From Bordetella sp. H567 (GTDB taxonomy: Bacteria; Pseudomonadota; Gammaproteobacteria; Burkholderiales; Burkholderiaceae_B): 64,000 nucleotides of DNA. The stretch covers positions 1,748,084 through 1,812,083 of the forward strand of contig NZ_CP012334.1 in assembly GCF_001704295.1 (NCBI RefSeq). Direction: 5' to 3'. This document shows, in pieces, positions 14,883 to 23,091 of this stretch (its first letter is position 1; each line of letters opens with the position of its first letter). The notes below the pieces were generated by a model. It saw nothing but the letters and a program-made list of their open reading frames with translations. It made no database searches and was not told where the DNA came from. A program made the translations under genes and the position numbers.

Positions 14883-15287
14883 ATGCGCCTGTTGTTCCTG
14901 GTTCTGCTGGCCCTGGTCTGCCTCATCCAATACCCGCTGTGGCTGGGCAAGGGCGGGTGGTTCAAGGTGTGGGACCTGCAGAAACAGATGGCGGCGCAGC
15001 GCGCGGTCAACGACGGCATGCGCGCGCGCAACGCGGCGCTGGACGCCGAAGTGCACGACCTGCAGACGGGCACCGGAGCCCTGGAAGAGCGCGCTCGCAG
15101 CGAACTGGGCATGATGAAGGACGGCGAGGTCTTCGTACAGATCGTTCCGGGGGGCACCAGCACGCCCGTCACGGCACCGACCGCCGCGGCGAACCGCCCT
15201 GCGTCCCCGCCGGCGTCCAACCGTGCGACCCCCGCGTCCGCGGCGGGCAACCGTCCCGCGCCCGCCCAGCAGCCGGCGCGCCGCTGA
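14883..15287 (+). CDS. ftsB: Cell division protein FtsB
   Basis: A 134-residue bitopic membrane protein of the divisome, which forms the FtsQLB complex that activates septal peptidoglycan synthesis. Residues 2-20 are a single membrane helix ([19 protein letters not shown]), followed by the conserved GKGGW and a periplasmic leucine-zipper-like coiled coil (about 32-75). The [12 protein letters not shown] segment matches the conserved end of FtsB. Odd: an extra Pro/Ala/Thr-rich tail of about 45 residues extends beyond the usual length near 100. Position directly after eno is classic for ftsB. Confidence 0.92.
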   Translation: MRLLFLVLLALVCLIQYPLWLGKGGWFKVWDLQKQMAAQRAVNDGMRARNAALDAEVHDLQTGTGALEERARSELGMMKDGEVFVQIVPGGTSTPVTAPTAAANRPASPPASNRATPASAAGNRPAPAQQPARR

Positions 15288-15404
15288 GGCGTAAGGCCGC
15301 TTCCGCAAGGAGCAGTGCCGCCCGGCAGGGTATGAGCGCTTGGCGCGGCATTGACGGGTCCGGCATGGCGCGGCATCGGCGTGTGGGACGGCGGCATACC
15401 CGCG

Positions 15405-16376
15405 TCACGACGAAGGCGCCGTCACACAGCACAAGAGAACGCCGCAGAGCGCCTCCTCTGTAGCCGAGCTGGCGCCGCCTTCTGCCGCATCGCCCGTTAC
15501 GACTCCGCTTTCCACGCCCGTCCTCGCATCGCCCATCAACCCGAGTCGCGCCGCCGCGCCAGCGCCCATGGCCATCGCGGGCGTACTCCTGTCGCGCGCA
15601 GGGTGCGCCCCTGACCTCCCGTCGACCTTCCCGGAGTCGATGCCCCGTGTTCGGTGCCGGGATAAGCGGCCATCGGCGGCCGCCGACCACTGCACCGGAT
15701 GCGATTGCATCGGCAAGTCGAGCTCCATCGCGATCCGCAGCATGCCGGCGCGGGCGGCGGGATCGCGTCCACCGGCGACCGACGCCAACCGCCGCAGCAG
15801 CGTCCGCACCCCCGGCACCATGGGCGGATGTGCGTAGGCCAGGCGCAGCCGCAGCGTATTGGCCTCGAAGATGGTCTGTCCCGATCGCGGCCCGCGTCCG
15901 CCGGGCCATCCCATGCGGCGGCGGCGCAGATGCTGTTCCGCCTGGTAATCGTTGCTGATGGCGGGCAGGCCGCGCGCGCCGGCCACGCGCAGGGTCGTAT
16001 CGCCAAAATCCGCGTACGCGCCCGCCGTCGGGGAAAGCACGTCGATGCGCCACGGCGGCGCGCCCGTTTGCTGCGTCACGGCCAGGAAGCTTGCCCGCAT
16101 CCTTGCGCGCGGGCTCTTGTGCGGGCCGGGCGGGTGGAACAGCGGCAATAGTGCGGTCTCGAAGGCCTGTTCAATGGCGGCCGGCCGTCCATGCGCGGTG
16201 GCGCCGGCGCGGGCGGCTTCCAGCAGGGCCAGATGTAGCGCCTGCCGGGTGATGTGCCAGCGGGCGCCTTCGATGGCAAGCAGCGCGCAGAACAGCAGCG
16301 GCACCGCGGCAATGGCAAAAGCGGCCGTGCCGCCGCCCCGCTGGCGGCTCGGGGGCCGGGGAATCGGAAAGGGCAT
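15405..16376 (-). CDS. TadE/TadG-like pilus-assembly-type membrane protein
   Basis: A protein of about 323 residues with one N-terminal hydrophobic segment (AAFAIAAVPLLFCALLAIEGARW, roughly residues 18-40) followed by a helical stretch, LALLEAARAGATAHG, typical of TadE-like pseudopilin proteins. The middle includes a conserved-looking LRLRLAYAHPPMVPG, and the last 100 residues are polar, rich in Arg, Gly and Ala. No other tad/flp pilus gene is near, so it is an orphan. I chose the ATG at 16376 over an in-frame GTG at 16400; neither has a good ribosome site. The exact role is unknown. Confidence 0.7.
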   Translation of the reverse strand: MPFPIPRPPSRQRGGGTAAFAIAAVPLLFCALLAIEGARWHITRQALHLALLEAARAGATAHGRPAAIEQAFETALLPLFHPPGPHKSPRARMRASFLAVTQQTGAPPWRIDVLSPTAGAYADFGDTTLRVAGARGLPAISNDYQAEQHLRRRRMGWPGGRGPRSGQTIFEANTLRLRLAYAHPPMVPGVRTLLRRLASVAGGRDPAARAGMLRIAMELDLPMQSHPVQWSAAADGRLSRHRTRGIDSGKVDGRSGAHPARDRSTPAMAMGAGAAARLGLMGDARTGVESGVVTGDAAEGGASSATEEALCGVLLCCVTAPSS

Positions 16377-16544
16377 GCCCGCCAGTCTGCGGCGCCGCAC
16401 CGCGCGTGTCGATTGCGATATCTACGTGTGACGAAGAGATCGCGGGATGCCGCGGGCAACGCGGAACCTGTGGAAGGCGCCCCAGCGGACACCCCCGGAA
16501 GGACGGTGCAGCCCCGTACCGATCCCGGCCCGGGGCGCGAGCGC

Positions 16545-17465
16545 TCAATGCACCGTCGGCGGATCCTGTTCCGGCAGCGCCTGTGAATCCGTGAACAGGC
16601 CGGCGCAATCGACCGCGTCGAAGACATAAGGCTTGCCGCAGAAGTCGCAGGCCACTTCCACCTTGCCGCGTTCGGCCAGGATGTCCTCGATTTCCCCGCG
16701 GCCCAGCATGCGCAGCATCTCGGCGACCTTGCCGCGGTTGCACGGGCAGTGCCAGCGCACCCCGGCGGGCTCGAAGGTCAGCAGGGTTTCTTCCCAGTAC
16801 AGGCGATGGATCAGGGTATCGATGTCCGTGGCCAGCAGCTCGTCGGACTTCAGCGTTTCCGCCAGATGGATGGCACGGTTCCAGGTCTCCTGCGCGGCTT
16901 CCGGCGCCTGCACGGTGCCGCCCTGGCCGGGCATGCGCTGCAGCAGCATGCCCGCCGCATGGTTTTCGTCGGCGGCCAGCCACAGGCGGGTGTCCAGCTG
17001 CTCCGACTGCTGCATATAGTGGCTGAGCGCGTCCGCGATGGTCTCCCCGACGATCGGCACGATGCCCTGATAGGCCTGTTGCCCGGGCGCTTTGCGCTGC
17101 GGATCCAGGACGACGATGAAACGGCCGTTGCCGCCCGGATTCATCAGGCTTTGCATGGTGCCGGTATCGGGCACCGCGTGGTCCTGCCGCAGCTTGACCG
17201 TGGCCCGCAGGCTGAGGTCTGCGCGGCATTCCACCACCAGCAGCGCGATGGGGCCGTCGCCCTGGACCTGCATGACCAGGGAGCCCTCGAACTTCAGATT
17301 GGCCGCCAGCAGCGTGGATGCGGCGATGAGCTCGCCCAGCAGCCGCTTGATGGCAATGGGGTAATCGTGATTGACCTGGGCGGCACGCCAGGTGTCATGC
17401 AACCGTACCGCCTGCACCCTCACGGTACGATCCTCGAACAGGTATTTCTTCAGAAGATCAGTCAT
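16545..17465 (-). CDS. hslO: Redox-regulated chaperone Hsp33
   Basis: A 306-residue cytosolic holdase chaperone switched on by oxidative unfolding. The C-terminal zinc centre is intact: Cys240-x-Cys242 in WHCPCNRG and Cys273-xx-Cys276 in CDFCGKP. The N-terminal domain shows LLGELIAASTLLAANLKFEGS and the conserved MQVQGDGP. Length is slightly above the E. coli protein (292). The ATG lies six bases after TAACAT (read on the minus strand, plus-strand 17472-17477), which would make a leaderless message; no Shine-Dalgarno is seen. Confidence 0.96.
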   Translation of the reverse strand: MTDLLKKYLFEDRTVRVQAVRLHDTWRAAQVNHDYPIAIKRLLGELIAASTLLAANLKFEGSLVMQVQGDGPIALLVVECRADLSLRATVKLRQDHAVPDTGTMQSLMNPGGNGRFIVVLDPQRKAPGQQAYQGIVPIVGETIADALSHYMQQSEQLDTRLWLAADENHAAGMLLQRMPGQGGTVQAPEAAQETWNRAIHLAETLKSDELLATDIDTLIHRLYWEETLLTFEPAGVRWHCPCNRGKVAEMLRMLGRGEIEDILAERGKVEVACDFCGKPYVFDAVDCAGLFTDSQALPEQDPPTVH

Positions 17466-17542
17466 CCGCGAATGTTAGCCGATACCGCCTTCGCGCCGCG
17501 CCGGGCCGCCCGGCTGCTTATGGCTGAGGAGGGCGGCCGGCG

Positions 17543-18064
17543 TCAGCCTATCCGCTTCAACACGCGCTTGTATTGCTGCCCGCGATCGACGTAGCCCAGC
17601 GTGTTCTGGTGCATGCGCTCGATCTCTTCCGGTGTCAGTTCGCGCACCACCTTGCCGATGCCGATGACCAGGCTGTGGTCCGGGATGACGCGGCCTTCCG
17701 GAATAATGGCGCCGGCGCCGATCAGGCAATTGCGGCCGACCACGGCGTCGTTCAGCACGATGGCCTGAATACCCACCAGCGCGCCTTCGCGTATCGTGCA
17801 GCCGTGCAGCATGGCCTGATGGCCCACCGTCACGCCTGCCTCGACCACCAGCCCATGGCCCTTGTCCACGTGCAGCACCGACGATTCCTGGATATTGCTG
17901 CCCCGCTGGATGACGATGGGGGCGTTGTCGCCGCGTATCGTCACCTGCGGCCAGATGCTGACGTATGCTTCCAGCGTGACGTCGCCGATGATGTCGGCGC
18001 TGTCCGCGATATAGGCGCTGCCGTCGATGCGGGGCGCGACGCCGTCGAGTTCGTAGATGGCCAT
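17543..18064 (-). CDS. Gamma carbonic anhydrase family protein
   Basis: A 173-residue left-handed beta-helix protein built of hexapeptide repeats and expected to be a trimer. Zinc-ligand histidines are His65 (VLHVD), His82 (GHQ) and His87 (LHGC). It resembles E. coli YrdA/CaiE-type proteins, many of which lack proven carbonic anhydrase activity, so the reaction is uncertain. The gene lies 19 bases downstream of the acyl-CoA synthetase stop on the same strand, and the two are likely co-transcribed. Confidence 0.9.
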   Translation of the reverse strand: MAIYELDGVAPRIDGSAYIADSADIIGDVTLEAYVSIWPQVTIRGDNAPIVIQRGSNIQESSVLHVDKGHGLVVEAGVTVGHQAMLHGCTIREGALVGIQAIVLNDAVVGRNCLIGAGAIIPEGRVIPDHSLVIGIGKVVRELTPEEIERMHQNTLGYVDRGQQYKRVLKRIG

Positions 18065-18083
18065 GGCAATGTTCTCCGTTGCG

Positions 18084-19760
18084 TCAGGCGGGCTGGTCGC
18101 CGCGCGCCTTCTCCGCTTTTTCCTCTTCCCGCTGCCGCAGTACCCGCCGCTGGACCTTGCCGGTGGTCGTCATGGGCAACTCGTCGACGAACTCGATTTC
18201 CTTCGGGTATTCATATGGCGCCAGGCGCTCGCGCACGTGATCCTGCAGGGCCTGCACGATGCCTTCGCGCGGCTGTTCCGCGAATTCCGGCGTCAGTACG
18301 ACATAGGCCTTGACCAGGGCACCGCGCTCGGTGTCCGGCTTGGGCACCACGGCCGCGTTGGCAACCGCGGGGTGGCCCAGCAGGCAGCTTTCGATTTCCC
18401 CCGGGCCGATACGGTAGCCCGCCGACTTGAACACATCGTCGCTGCGGCCGGCGTACCAGAGGTAGCCGTCTTCATCGATGCGGGCCAGGTCTCCGCTACG
18501 GCACCAGTCGCCGGTGAACTTGGCGGCCGTGGCGACCGGATTGCGCCAGTACTGCAGGAACAGGATGGGGTCCGGCTGGCCGTGGATGTCGTAGCGGTTC
18601 AGCGCGACTTCGCCGACTTCGCCCGGCTTGACCGGCTGGCCCTGTTCGTCGATGACGGCGACGCGGTGGCCGGGATAGGGCCGTCCCATGCTGCCTGACT
18701 TGGCGGGCCAGCGGGCCTGGCTGTTGCCGACCAGGTAGTTCATTTCGGTCTGGCCGAACATTTCGTTCGGCGTGATGCCGAGCGCGGACTGGCACCAGCC
18801 GAATACCGTTTCGCCTACGCTTTCGCCGGCGCTCATGATGGCGCGCAGGGCCAGCTTGTAGCGTTCGCGCGGCGCGGGTACGGCTTTCATCATCGCCTTC
18901 AAGGCGGTGGGGAACAGGAACGTATTGGTGACCTGGTAGCGTTCCAGCAGCTCGAACGCGCGTTCCGGGGAAAAACGCCCGCGCGTGCCGACGATGGGGT
19001 GGCCGAAATACAGCGTGGGCAGCAGGGCATCCATCATGCCGCCGGTCCAGGCCCAGTCCGCGGGCGACCAGAACACGTCGCCCTGCCTGGGAAACCAGTC
19101 CTGGGACGCCACGAAGCCCGGCAGATTGCCGATCAAGGCGGAATGGGGCAGCAGTGCCCCCTTGGGCGCGCCAGTGGTGCCGGAGGTGTAAAGCAGGATG
19201 GCGGGGTCGGTCGCCAGCGTATTGATCCGCTTGAACTCCGCCGGCTGCCGCGCCAGCAGGCTGCGCCAGGGCAGTACGCGTTCGTCGGCAAAGCCGATAC
19301 CGATGATCTGCTGCAGCGACGGACATTGTTCCGCCACGGACAGCAGATTGGCGCTGGAGGCGGCATCCACCACGGCGACGCGCGCTTCGGCGTCGCGCAG
19401 GCGCGATTCCAGGGCCTCCGGGCCGAACAAGCCGGACAGCGGCACGATGACGGCACCCACGCTATAGGTCGCCATGTGCACGACGGCGGTCTCGGGGCGT
19501 TGTCCTAAAACAACACCTACGCGGTCACCCTTGCCCACGCCCATCCGCACCAAGCCATTGGCCAGCTGGTTCGCCGCTTGAGCCAGGCGCCCGTAGGTCC
19601 AGACCTCTCTATTGCCGGCTTCGTCTTCGTAATAAATAGCAATGCGGCGAGCGTCGAGACCACTCTCGGCCCAACGGTGGCAGCACACCTCGGCGATGTT
19701 GAACTGGGTCGGTACTAGCCAGCGGAATGAGTCGTAAAGCGCCTGGTATTGATCGTTCAT
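18084..19760 (-). CDS. AMP-binding acyl-CoA synthetase (medium-chain/acetyl-CoA synthetase-like)
   Basis: A 558-residue member of the ANL superfamily that activates a carboxylic acid through an acyl-adenylate to the CoA thioester. ATP-binding motif LLYTSGTTGAPKGALLPH is present, followed by the SPADWAWTGG motif seen in acetyl- and medium-chain acyl-CoA synthetases, FGQTEMNYLVGN, YWYAGR-like WYAGRSDDVFKSAGYRIG and the catalytic lysine region TTTGKVQRR. The ATG at 19760 gives the family length; the longer open frame upstream has no similarity. The chain-length preference cannot be read from sequence. Confidence 0.9.
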   Translation of the reverse strand: MNDQYQALYDSFRWLVPTQFNIAEVCCHRWAESGLDARRIAIYYEDEAGNREVWTYGRLAQAANQLANGLVRMGVGKGDRVGVVLGQRPETAVVHMATYSVGAVIVPLSGLFGPEALESRLRDAEARVAVVDAASSANLLSVAEQCPSLQQIIGIGFADERVLPWRSLLARQPAEFKRINTLATDPAILLYTSGTTGAPKGALLPHSALIGNLPGFVASQDWFPRQGDVFWSPADWAWTGGMMDALLPTLYFGHPIVGTRGRFSPERAFELLERYQVTNTFLFPTALKAMMKAVPAPRERYKLALRAIMSAGESVGETVFGWCQSALGITPNEMFGQTEMNYLVGNSQARWPAKSGSMGRPYPGHRVAVIDEQGQPVKPGEVGEVALNRYDIHGQPDPILFLQYWRNPVATAAKFTGDWCRSGDLARIDEDGYLWYAGRSDDVFKSAGYRIGPGEIESCLLGHPAVANAAVVPKPDTERGALVKAYVVLTPEFAEQPREGIVQALQDHVRERLAPYEYPKEIEFVDELPMTTTGKVQRRVLRQREEEKAEKARGDQPA

Positions 19761-19927
19761 GGCCCTGTTATGAGCGGTTACAACGATGGAACTCGTCGGC
19801 AGTGCTTTTGGGGCCGGATTGCCCCAGACGCAAGCATGACGTACAGGGCCACTATCTGCAACATTGGCGTGTGGCCCTTGCCTGGGTCTAGGGTTATTAC
19901 GGATGTTTCGGCCGGGCCGCCGATGCT

Positions 19928-20800
19928 TTAGGGGTGTTTGCCCTGCCGGCGCAGGGCCGAGGGTAGTGCCGGCAGCGACATCGGGCGCGGGGAGCGCGAA
20001 GGCGGCGTGCCGGCCACGCGCTCGGCCAGGGTAGCGGCCCAATCGATCAACTGCAGGTGGCCGCTGTGGTCCTCCGTGAGGGCGGACAGGCTTTCCACCC
20101 AATCCCCGTCGTTGCAGTAGAGCACGCCGTCGATGTCGCGCAATTCGGGCTTGTGGATGTGGCCACACACCACACCGTCCAGGCCGCGGCGGCGCGCTTC
20201 GCCGGCCAGCGCATGTTCGAAGTTGGTGATGAAGGCGACCGCGTTCTTGACCTTGTGCTTCAGGTACTGGGATAGCGACCAGTAGTGCAGTCCCATGCGG
20301 TGCCGCATGCGGTTGAAGTAATGATTCAGCCAGAGCGCGAACTGATACAGGGAATCGCCCAGGTGCGCGAGCCATTTGCTGTGCTGGATGACGCCGTCGA
20401 ACTGGTCGCCGTGCAGCACCAGCAGTCTGCGGCCGTCAGCCGTCTCGTGGACGTCTTCATCCACGATTTCGATGTCGCCGAAGGCATAGCCAATGAACTC
20501 GCGGGCGAATTCGTCGTGATTGCCGGGGACGAAGACCACCCGCGTGCCTTCGCGCGCCTTGCGCAGGATGCGCTGCACGATGTCGTTGTGCGCGCGGGGC
20601 CAGTGCCAATGCTTGCGCAGCTGCCAGCCGTCCACGATGTCGCCGACCAGGTATAGCGTTTCGGCTTCGTTGTGATCCAGGAAATCCAGGAGGAATTCGG
20701 CCTTGCACCCCGCCGTGCCGAGATGCAAGTCGGAAATCCACACAGTGCGCCAATGCGTCGGGCGAATCTCGTTCACATGTCCCTCGGTTCGCGCTGTCAT
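19928..20800 (-). CDS. Metallophosphoesterase, UDP-2,3-diacylglucosamine pyrophosphatase-like (LpxH-related)
   Basis: A 290-residue calcineurin-like phosphoesterase. Metal-binding motifs are SDLHLG (Asp24, His26), VGDIVDGW, PGNHDEF, LHGDQFD and CGHIHKPE. The GDxxDxW and the distance between motifs match the LpxH/COG2908 group, which hydrolyses UDP-2,3-diacylglucosamine in lipid A synthesis. The protein is longer than E. coli LpxH (240), with an insertion around NHYFNRMRHRMGLHYWSL and a C-terminal Pro/Ser/Arg tail. It may be an LpxH paralogue with another substrate rather than the essential lipid A enzyme. Confidence 0.82.
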   Translation of the reverse strand: MTARTEGHVNEIRPTHWRTVWISDLHLGTAGCKAEFLLDFLDHNEAETLYLVGDIVDGWQLRKHWHWPRAHNDIVQRILRKAREGTRVVFVPGNHDEFAREFIGYAFGDIEIVDEDVHETADGRRLLVLHGDQFDGVIQHSKWLAHLGDSLYQFALWLNHYFNRMRHRMGLHYWSLSQYLKHKVKNAVAFITNFEHALAGEARRRGLDGVVCGHIHKPELRDIDGVLYCNDGDWVESLSALTEDHSGHLQLIDWAATLAERVAGTPPSRSPRPMSLPALPSALRRQGKHP

Positions 20801-21056
20801 GTACGCATGGAATCACCGGGCGATGACGCCGATGTGAAACTGGGATGGCGCTTTCATGACAGGCGGCGGCACCATGCGCCGTGCCGTCAGGGGAGGGAGA
20901 GGTTGGCGGCGGGGGGCAATACGGGCAAGGCGGGGGGCGGCGGGGGATACGAGCCGGCCATCGCGGAAGGCTTTGGCGAGCGCCTTGGGCCGGCTCTGCG
21001 GCGAGAGGCGGACGGCGGCTTGGCAGCTGGAGCCGGGGAAGGGCGTTAAGGCCCCT

Positions 21057-21593
21057 TCAGGCGCCGACGGGGCCCTTGCGCGTCGTCTTGGCCGCGGGCG
21101 GAACCGAGACCAGTCGCGTTCCGGCCCAGCGGTCGTGCAGGAACTGGCCTTCCGGATCCAGCCAGGAACCGACGAAGATCGCGAAAGGCGCCGCCACGAT
21201 GAACATCAGCGTCGCGGGCCAGTGCGTCAGCGATTCGATGCCCCAGACCCCCAGCGCGGCGACCATCGGCAGCACCCATGCGAAGCCGTAGCGCCATACC
21301 AGCCGGGCCAGCGACGGCGGCGCGCCATCGCGGCCCACCAGCCGGATGTGCCAGGTCTTCATCGGAAGCGTCTGCCCGGCGCGCCGCCAGCACAGCACGA
21401 AATAACACCCGATGGCGAGGAAAAGCCATGCCTGGCGGGCCGACCGCAGCATCAGGCCGCTGCGGCTTTGCGTGAGCGTGTCGAACAGATAATCCGCCAG
21501 GAAAACCACGCCGAACAACAGGACGGCCTCGTACATCATGCAGGCGAAGCGGCGCAGGCGCGGCGGGGTGGGGAGGACGGGCGGATTGTTCAT
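21057..21593 (-). CDS. RDD family membrane protein
   Basis: A 178-residue inner-membrane protein with the RDD domain: a conserved Arg early (RLRRFACMMYEAVLLFGVVF), an aspartate in the first membrane helix region, and the later motif RRAGQTLPMKTWHIRLV. Three to four membrane segments are visible. The C-terminal FLHDRWAGTRLV is the conserved end of the domain. Family function is unknown; some members have been linked to ion exchange. It is followed on its upstream side by the 80-bp tandem repeat. Confidence 0.88.
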   Translation of the reverse strand: MNNPPVLPTPPRLRRFACMMYEAVLLFGVVFLADYLFDTLTQSRSGLMLRSARQAWLFLAIGCYFVLCWRRAGQTLPMKTWHIRLVGRDGAPPSLARLVWRYGFAWVLPMVAALGVWGIESLTHWPATLMFIVAAPFAIFVGSWLDPEGQFLHDRWAGTRLVSVPPAAKTTRKGPVGA

Positions 21594-21640
21594 AGCGGCG
21601 TATTATCCGACAGCTTGCCCGCCCCGGGCGGCTGGAACTG

Positions 21641-21810
21641 GCCCGGCGGGGGAAAACGCCCCCACGCCGCGCCGATAAATCGGCTTGCTGCCCCCCGAGG
21701 GGGCTCTTTGCCTTGGGGCGGCCCGCCGGGGGAAAACGCCCCCACGCCGCGCCGATAAATCGGCTTGCTGCCCCCCGAGGGGGCTCTTTGCCTTGGGGCG
21801 GCCCGGCGGC
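21641..21810. repeat. Tandem 80-bp GC-rich intergenic repeat (2 copies plus 10 bp)
   Basis: Copy 1 (21641-21720) and copy 2 (21721-21800) are almost identical, differing at about one base, and the first ten bases recur at 21801. Each unit contains the small palindromes CCGATAAATCGG and CCCCCCGAGGGGG. It lies between the RDD gene and the terminator. It has no coding role and no transposase, and resembles the mosaic GC-rich repeats found between genes in Bordetella-like genomes. Confidence 0.85.
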
Positions 21811-21870
21811 AAAGAACACCCCGGCCAGGACAGCAGTCCAGCTTGCTGCCCGAAGGTTGCCCGAAGAGCT

Positions 21871-21904
21871 AAAAAAAAGCCCGCCACGAGGGCGGGTTTT
21901 AAAA
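21871..21904. terminator. Bidirectional intrinsic terminator
   Basis: A stem of AAAGCCCGCC paired with GGCGGGTTTT around a four-base ACGA loop is flanked by an A-run on the left and a T-run on the right, so it can stop transcription from either side. It sits downstream of the 59-residue minus-strand gene, which starts at 22146 and ends at 21967. Confidence 0.85.
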
Positions 21905-21966
21905 GGGGCTTATGCAGCCCCCAAGGGGAACTAAAGCTTGCAGGGCGCGCCAGCGGTGTGGCTGGT

Positions 21967-22146
21967 TCAGGCGCGGGCTGCTTCGCCGCCGTGGCGGCCG
22001 GCCGGCGCACGGAGCGCGCGGCCGAGCTTGCTGATCAGTCTGCCCAGCGCACGGAGGGGGCGCGGGCGGAATTGTTCTTCAATGGCCTGACGCATCAATT
22101 GGCGTTCCAGTTCGTCGGTCAGGCGGAGGGGTTCACGTTCGTTCAC
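21967..22146 (-). CDS. Small basic hypothetical protein (59 residues)
   Basis: A short frame with a GTG start. AGGA lies seven bases before the start on the minus strand, and an intrinsic terminator follows the stop by about 60 bases. The N half is acidic and helical (LTDELERQLMRQAIEEQ), the C half is Arg-rich (RPRPLRALGRLISKLGRALR) and could form an amphipathic helix. I do not recognise a family. The coding call rests on the ribosome site, the terminator and the well-structured double palindrome upstream, which looks like its promoter/operator region. Confidence 0.6.
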   Translation of the reverse strand: MNEREPLRLTDELERQLMRQAIEEQFRPRPLRALGRLISKLGRALRAPAGRHGGEAARA

Positions 22147-22214
22147 GATAATATCCTGGGTACTAAAAGCAAGCGCCGCGTTCCATCCCGGTGGGCCAAC
22201 TTATTGCGCGCGCT

Positions 22215-22249
22215 CTAGGGATAACCCGAATTTTAGGGGTTAACCCTAG
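22215..22249. promoter_or_regulatory. Double palindromic operator-like site
   Basis: CTAGGGATAACCC (22215-22227) and GGGTTAACCCTAG (22237-22249) form an inverted repeat with one mismatch in 13-bp arms and a nine-base spacer. Each arm is itself near-palindromic, centred on GGG(A/T)TAACCC, the two centres being 19 bp apart. It lies 69 bp upstream of the 59-residue gene and 111 bp upstream of pxpB, so it may control either or both. A related CTAGGGTTATTAC occurs at 19888-19900, upstream of the acyl-CoA synthetase. Confidence 0.5.
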
Positions 22250-22347
22250 ATTGTGCAAGTCGCGAAAAAGCAACGAAGTGCGCATTCGCTGCGATGCAGT
22301 GTAGCCGTCGCGGCCGTCAAAAGGGGCCGTATCCCCTGCGGCCCACC

Positions 22348-22353
22348 TACAAT
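22348..22353 (+). promoter_or_regulatory. Likely -10 element of pxpB (leaderless start)
   Basis: TACAAT ends six bases before the pxpB ATG at 22360, so transcription would begin at or next to the start codon. No Shine-Dalgarno is present before that ATG, which fits a leaderless message. No clear -35 is seen. Confidence 0.4.
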
Positions 22354-22359
22354 CCGCCC

Positions 22360-23091
22360 ATGGATGACCCCGCCGCCGAGCCCGCTTACCCGTGGCGTAT
22401 CGATCCCGTGGGGGACCGCTGCCTGCTCGTCACCCTGGGTGACCGCGTCGACGCACGTATCAATCGGTCCGTCCTGGCGCTGGCAGCCCATCTGCTGGCC
22501 GATCCGCCGGAAGGCGTAATCGACGTCGTGCCGGCCTTTACCACCGTGGCCCTGCACTATCTGCCGCAAGCCTATGCCGGGCGGGCCGAGGCGCCTTACG
22601 CCTGCTTGGCGGCGCAGTTGCGGGAACGGCTGCGGCGCGGCATACCGGATATCGACGCGGAGTCCAGGCTGGTGGAGATTCCCGCGTGCTACGGCGGGTC
22701 GTACGGGCCTGACCTGGACGAGGTCGCCCAACGCTGCGGCCTGACGACTAGCGAAGTCATCGAGCTGCATGGCGCGTCGCCCCTGGTGGTCTACACCTTC
22801 TTCTTCGCGCCGGGTGCGCCCTTCGCCGGCGGCCTGGATCCACGGCTGGCGGTGCCGCGCCGCGCCACGCCGCGCACCGAAGTACCGGCCGGCTCCGTGG
22901 CGATCGCCAATGGGCTATCCATGATCTACCAGTTGGCGATGCCAGGGGGCTGGAACCTGATCGGACGTACGCCTTGGAACCTGTTCGACCTGGCGCGCGA
23001 TCCGCCCGTGCGCCTGCGCCTGGGCGACCGTTTGCGTTTCGTGCCGATCTCCCCGGCGGCGTTCGACCGGCTGTACGAGGCGCGGCGATGA
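22360..23091 (+). CDS. pxpB: 5-oxoprolinase subunit PxpB (KipI/allophanate hydrolase subunit 1 family)
   Basis: A 243-residue subunit of the PxpABC 5-oxoprolinase, which opens 5-oxoproline to glutamate using ATP. Family marks are the N-terminal GDRCLLVTLGDRVD, the conserved IPACYGG(S)YGPDLDEVA, and the C-terminal GWNLIGRTPWNLFDLARDPP. Length is usual for the family. The stop overlaps the pxpC start (ATGA). PxpA, the third subunit, is not encoded nearby. The glutathione/peptide importer elsewhere in the window could supply glutamyl substrates that cyclise to 5-oxoproline, but that link is only an inference. Confidence 0.93.
   Translation: MDDPAAEPAYPWRIDPVGDRCLLVTLGDRVDARINRSVLALAAHLLADPPEGVIDVVPAFTTVALHYLPQAYAGRAEAPYACLAAQLRERLRRGIPDIDAESRLVEIPACYGGSYGPDLDEVAQRCGLTTSEVIELHGASPLVVYTFFFAPGAPFAGGLDPRLAVPRRATPRTEVPAGSVAIANGLSMIYQLAMPGGWNLIGRTPWNLFDLARDPPVRLRLGDRLRFVPISPAAFDRLYEARR

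Noticed and set aside
19761-19927. A small gene in the 167-bp gap between the acyl-CoA synthetase and the phosphoesterase
   Set aside because: No frame with a start, ribosome site and protein-like composition; it is more likely the synthetase promoter region.
20801-21056. A gene in the G-rich 256-bp gap between the LpxH-like and RDD genes
   Set aside because: Frames there are Gly/Arg runs produced by the G-rich strand, without start signals; nothing convincing on either strand.
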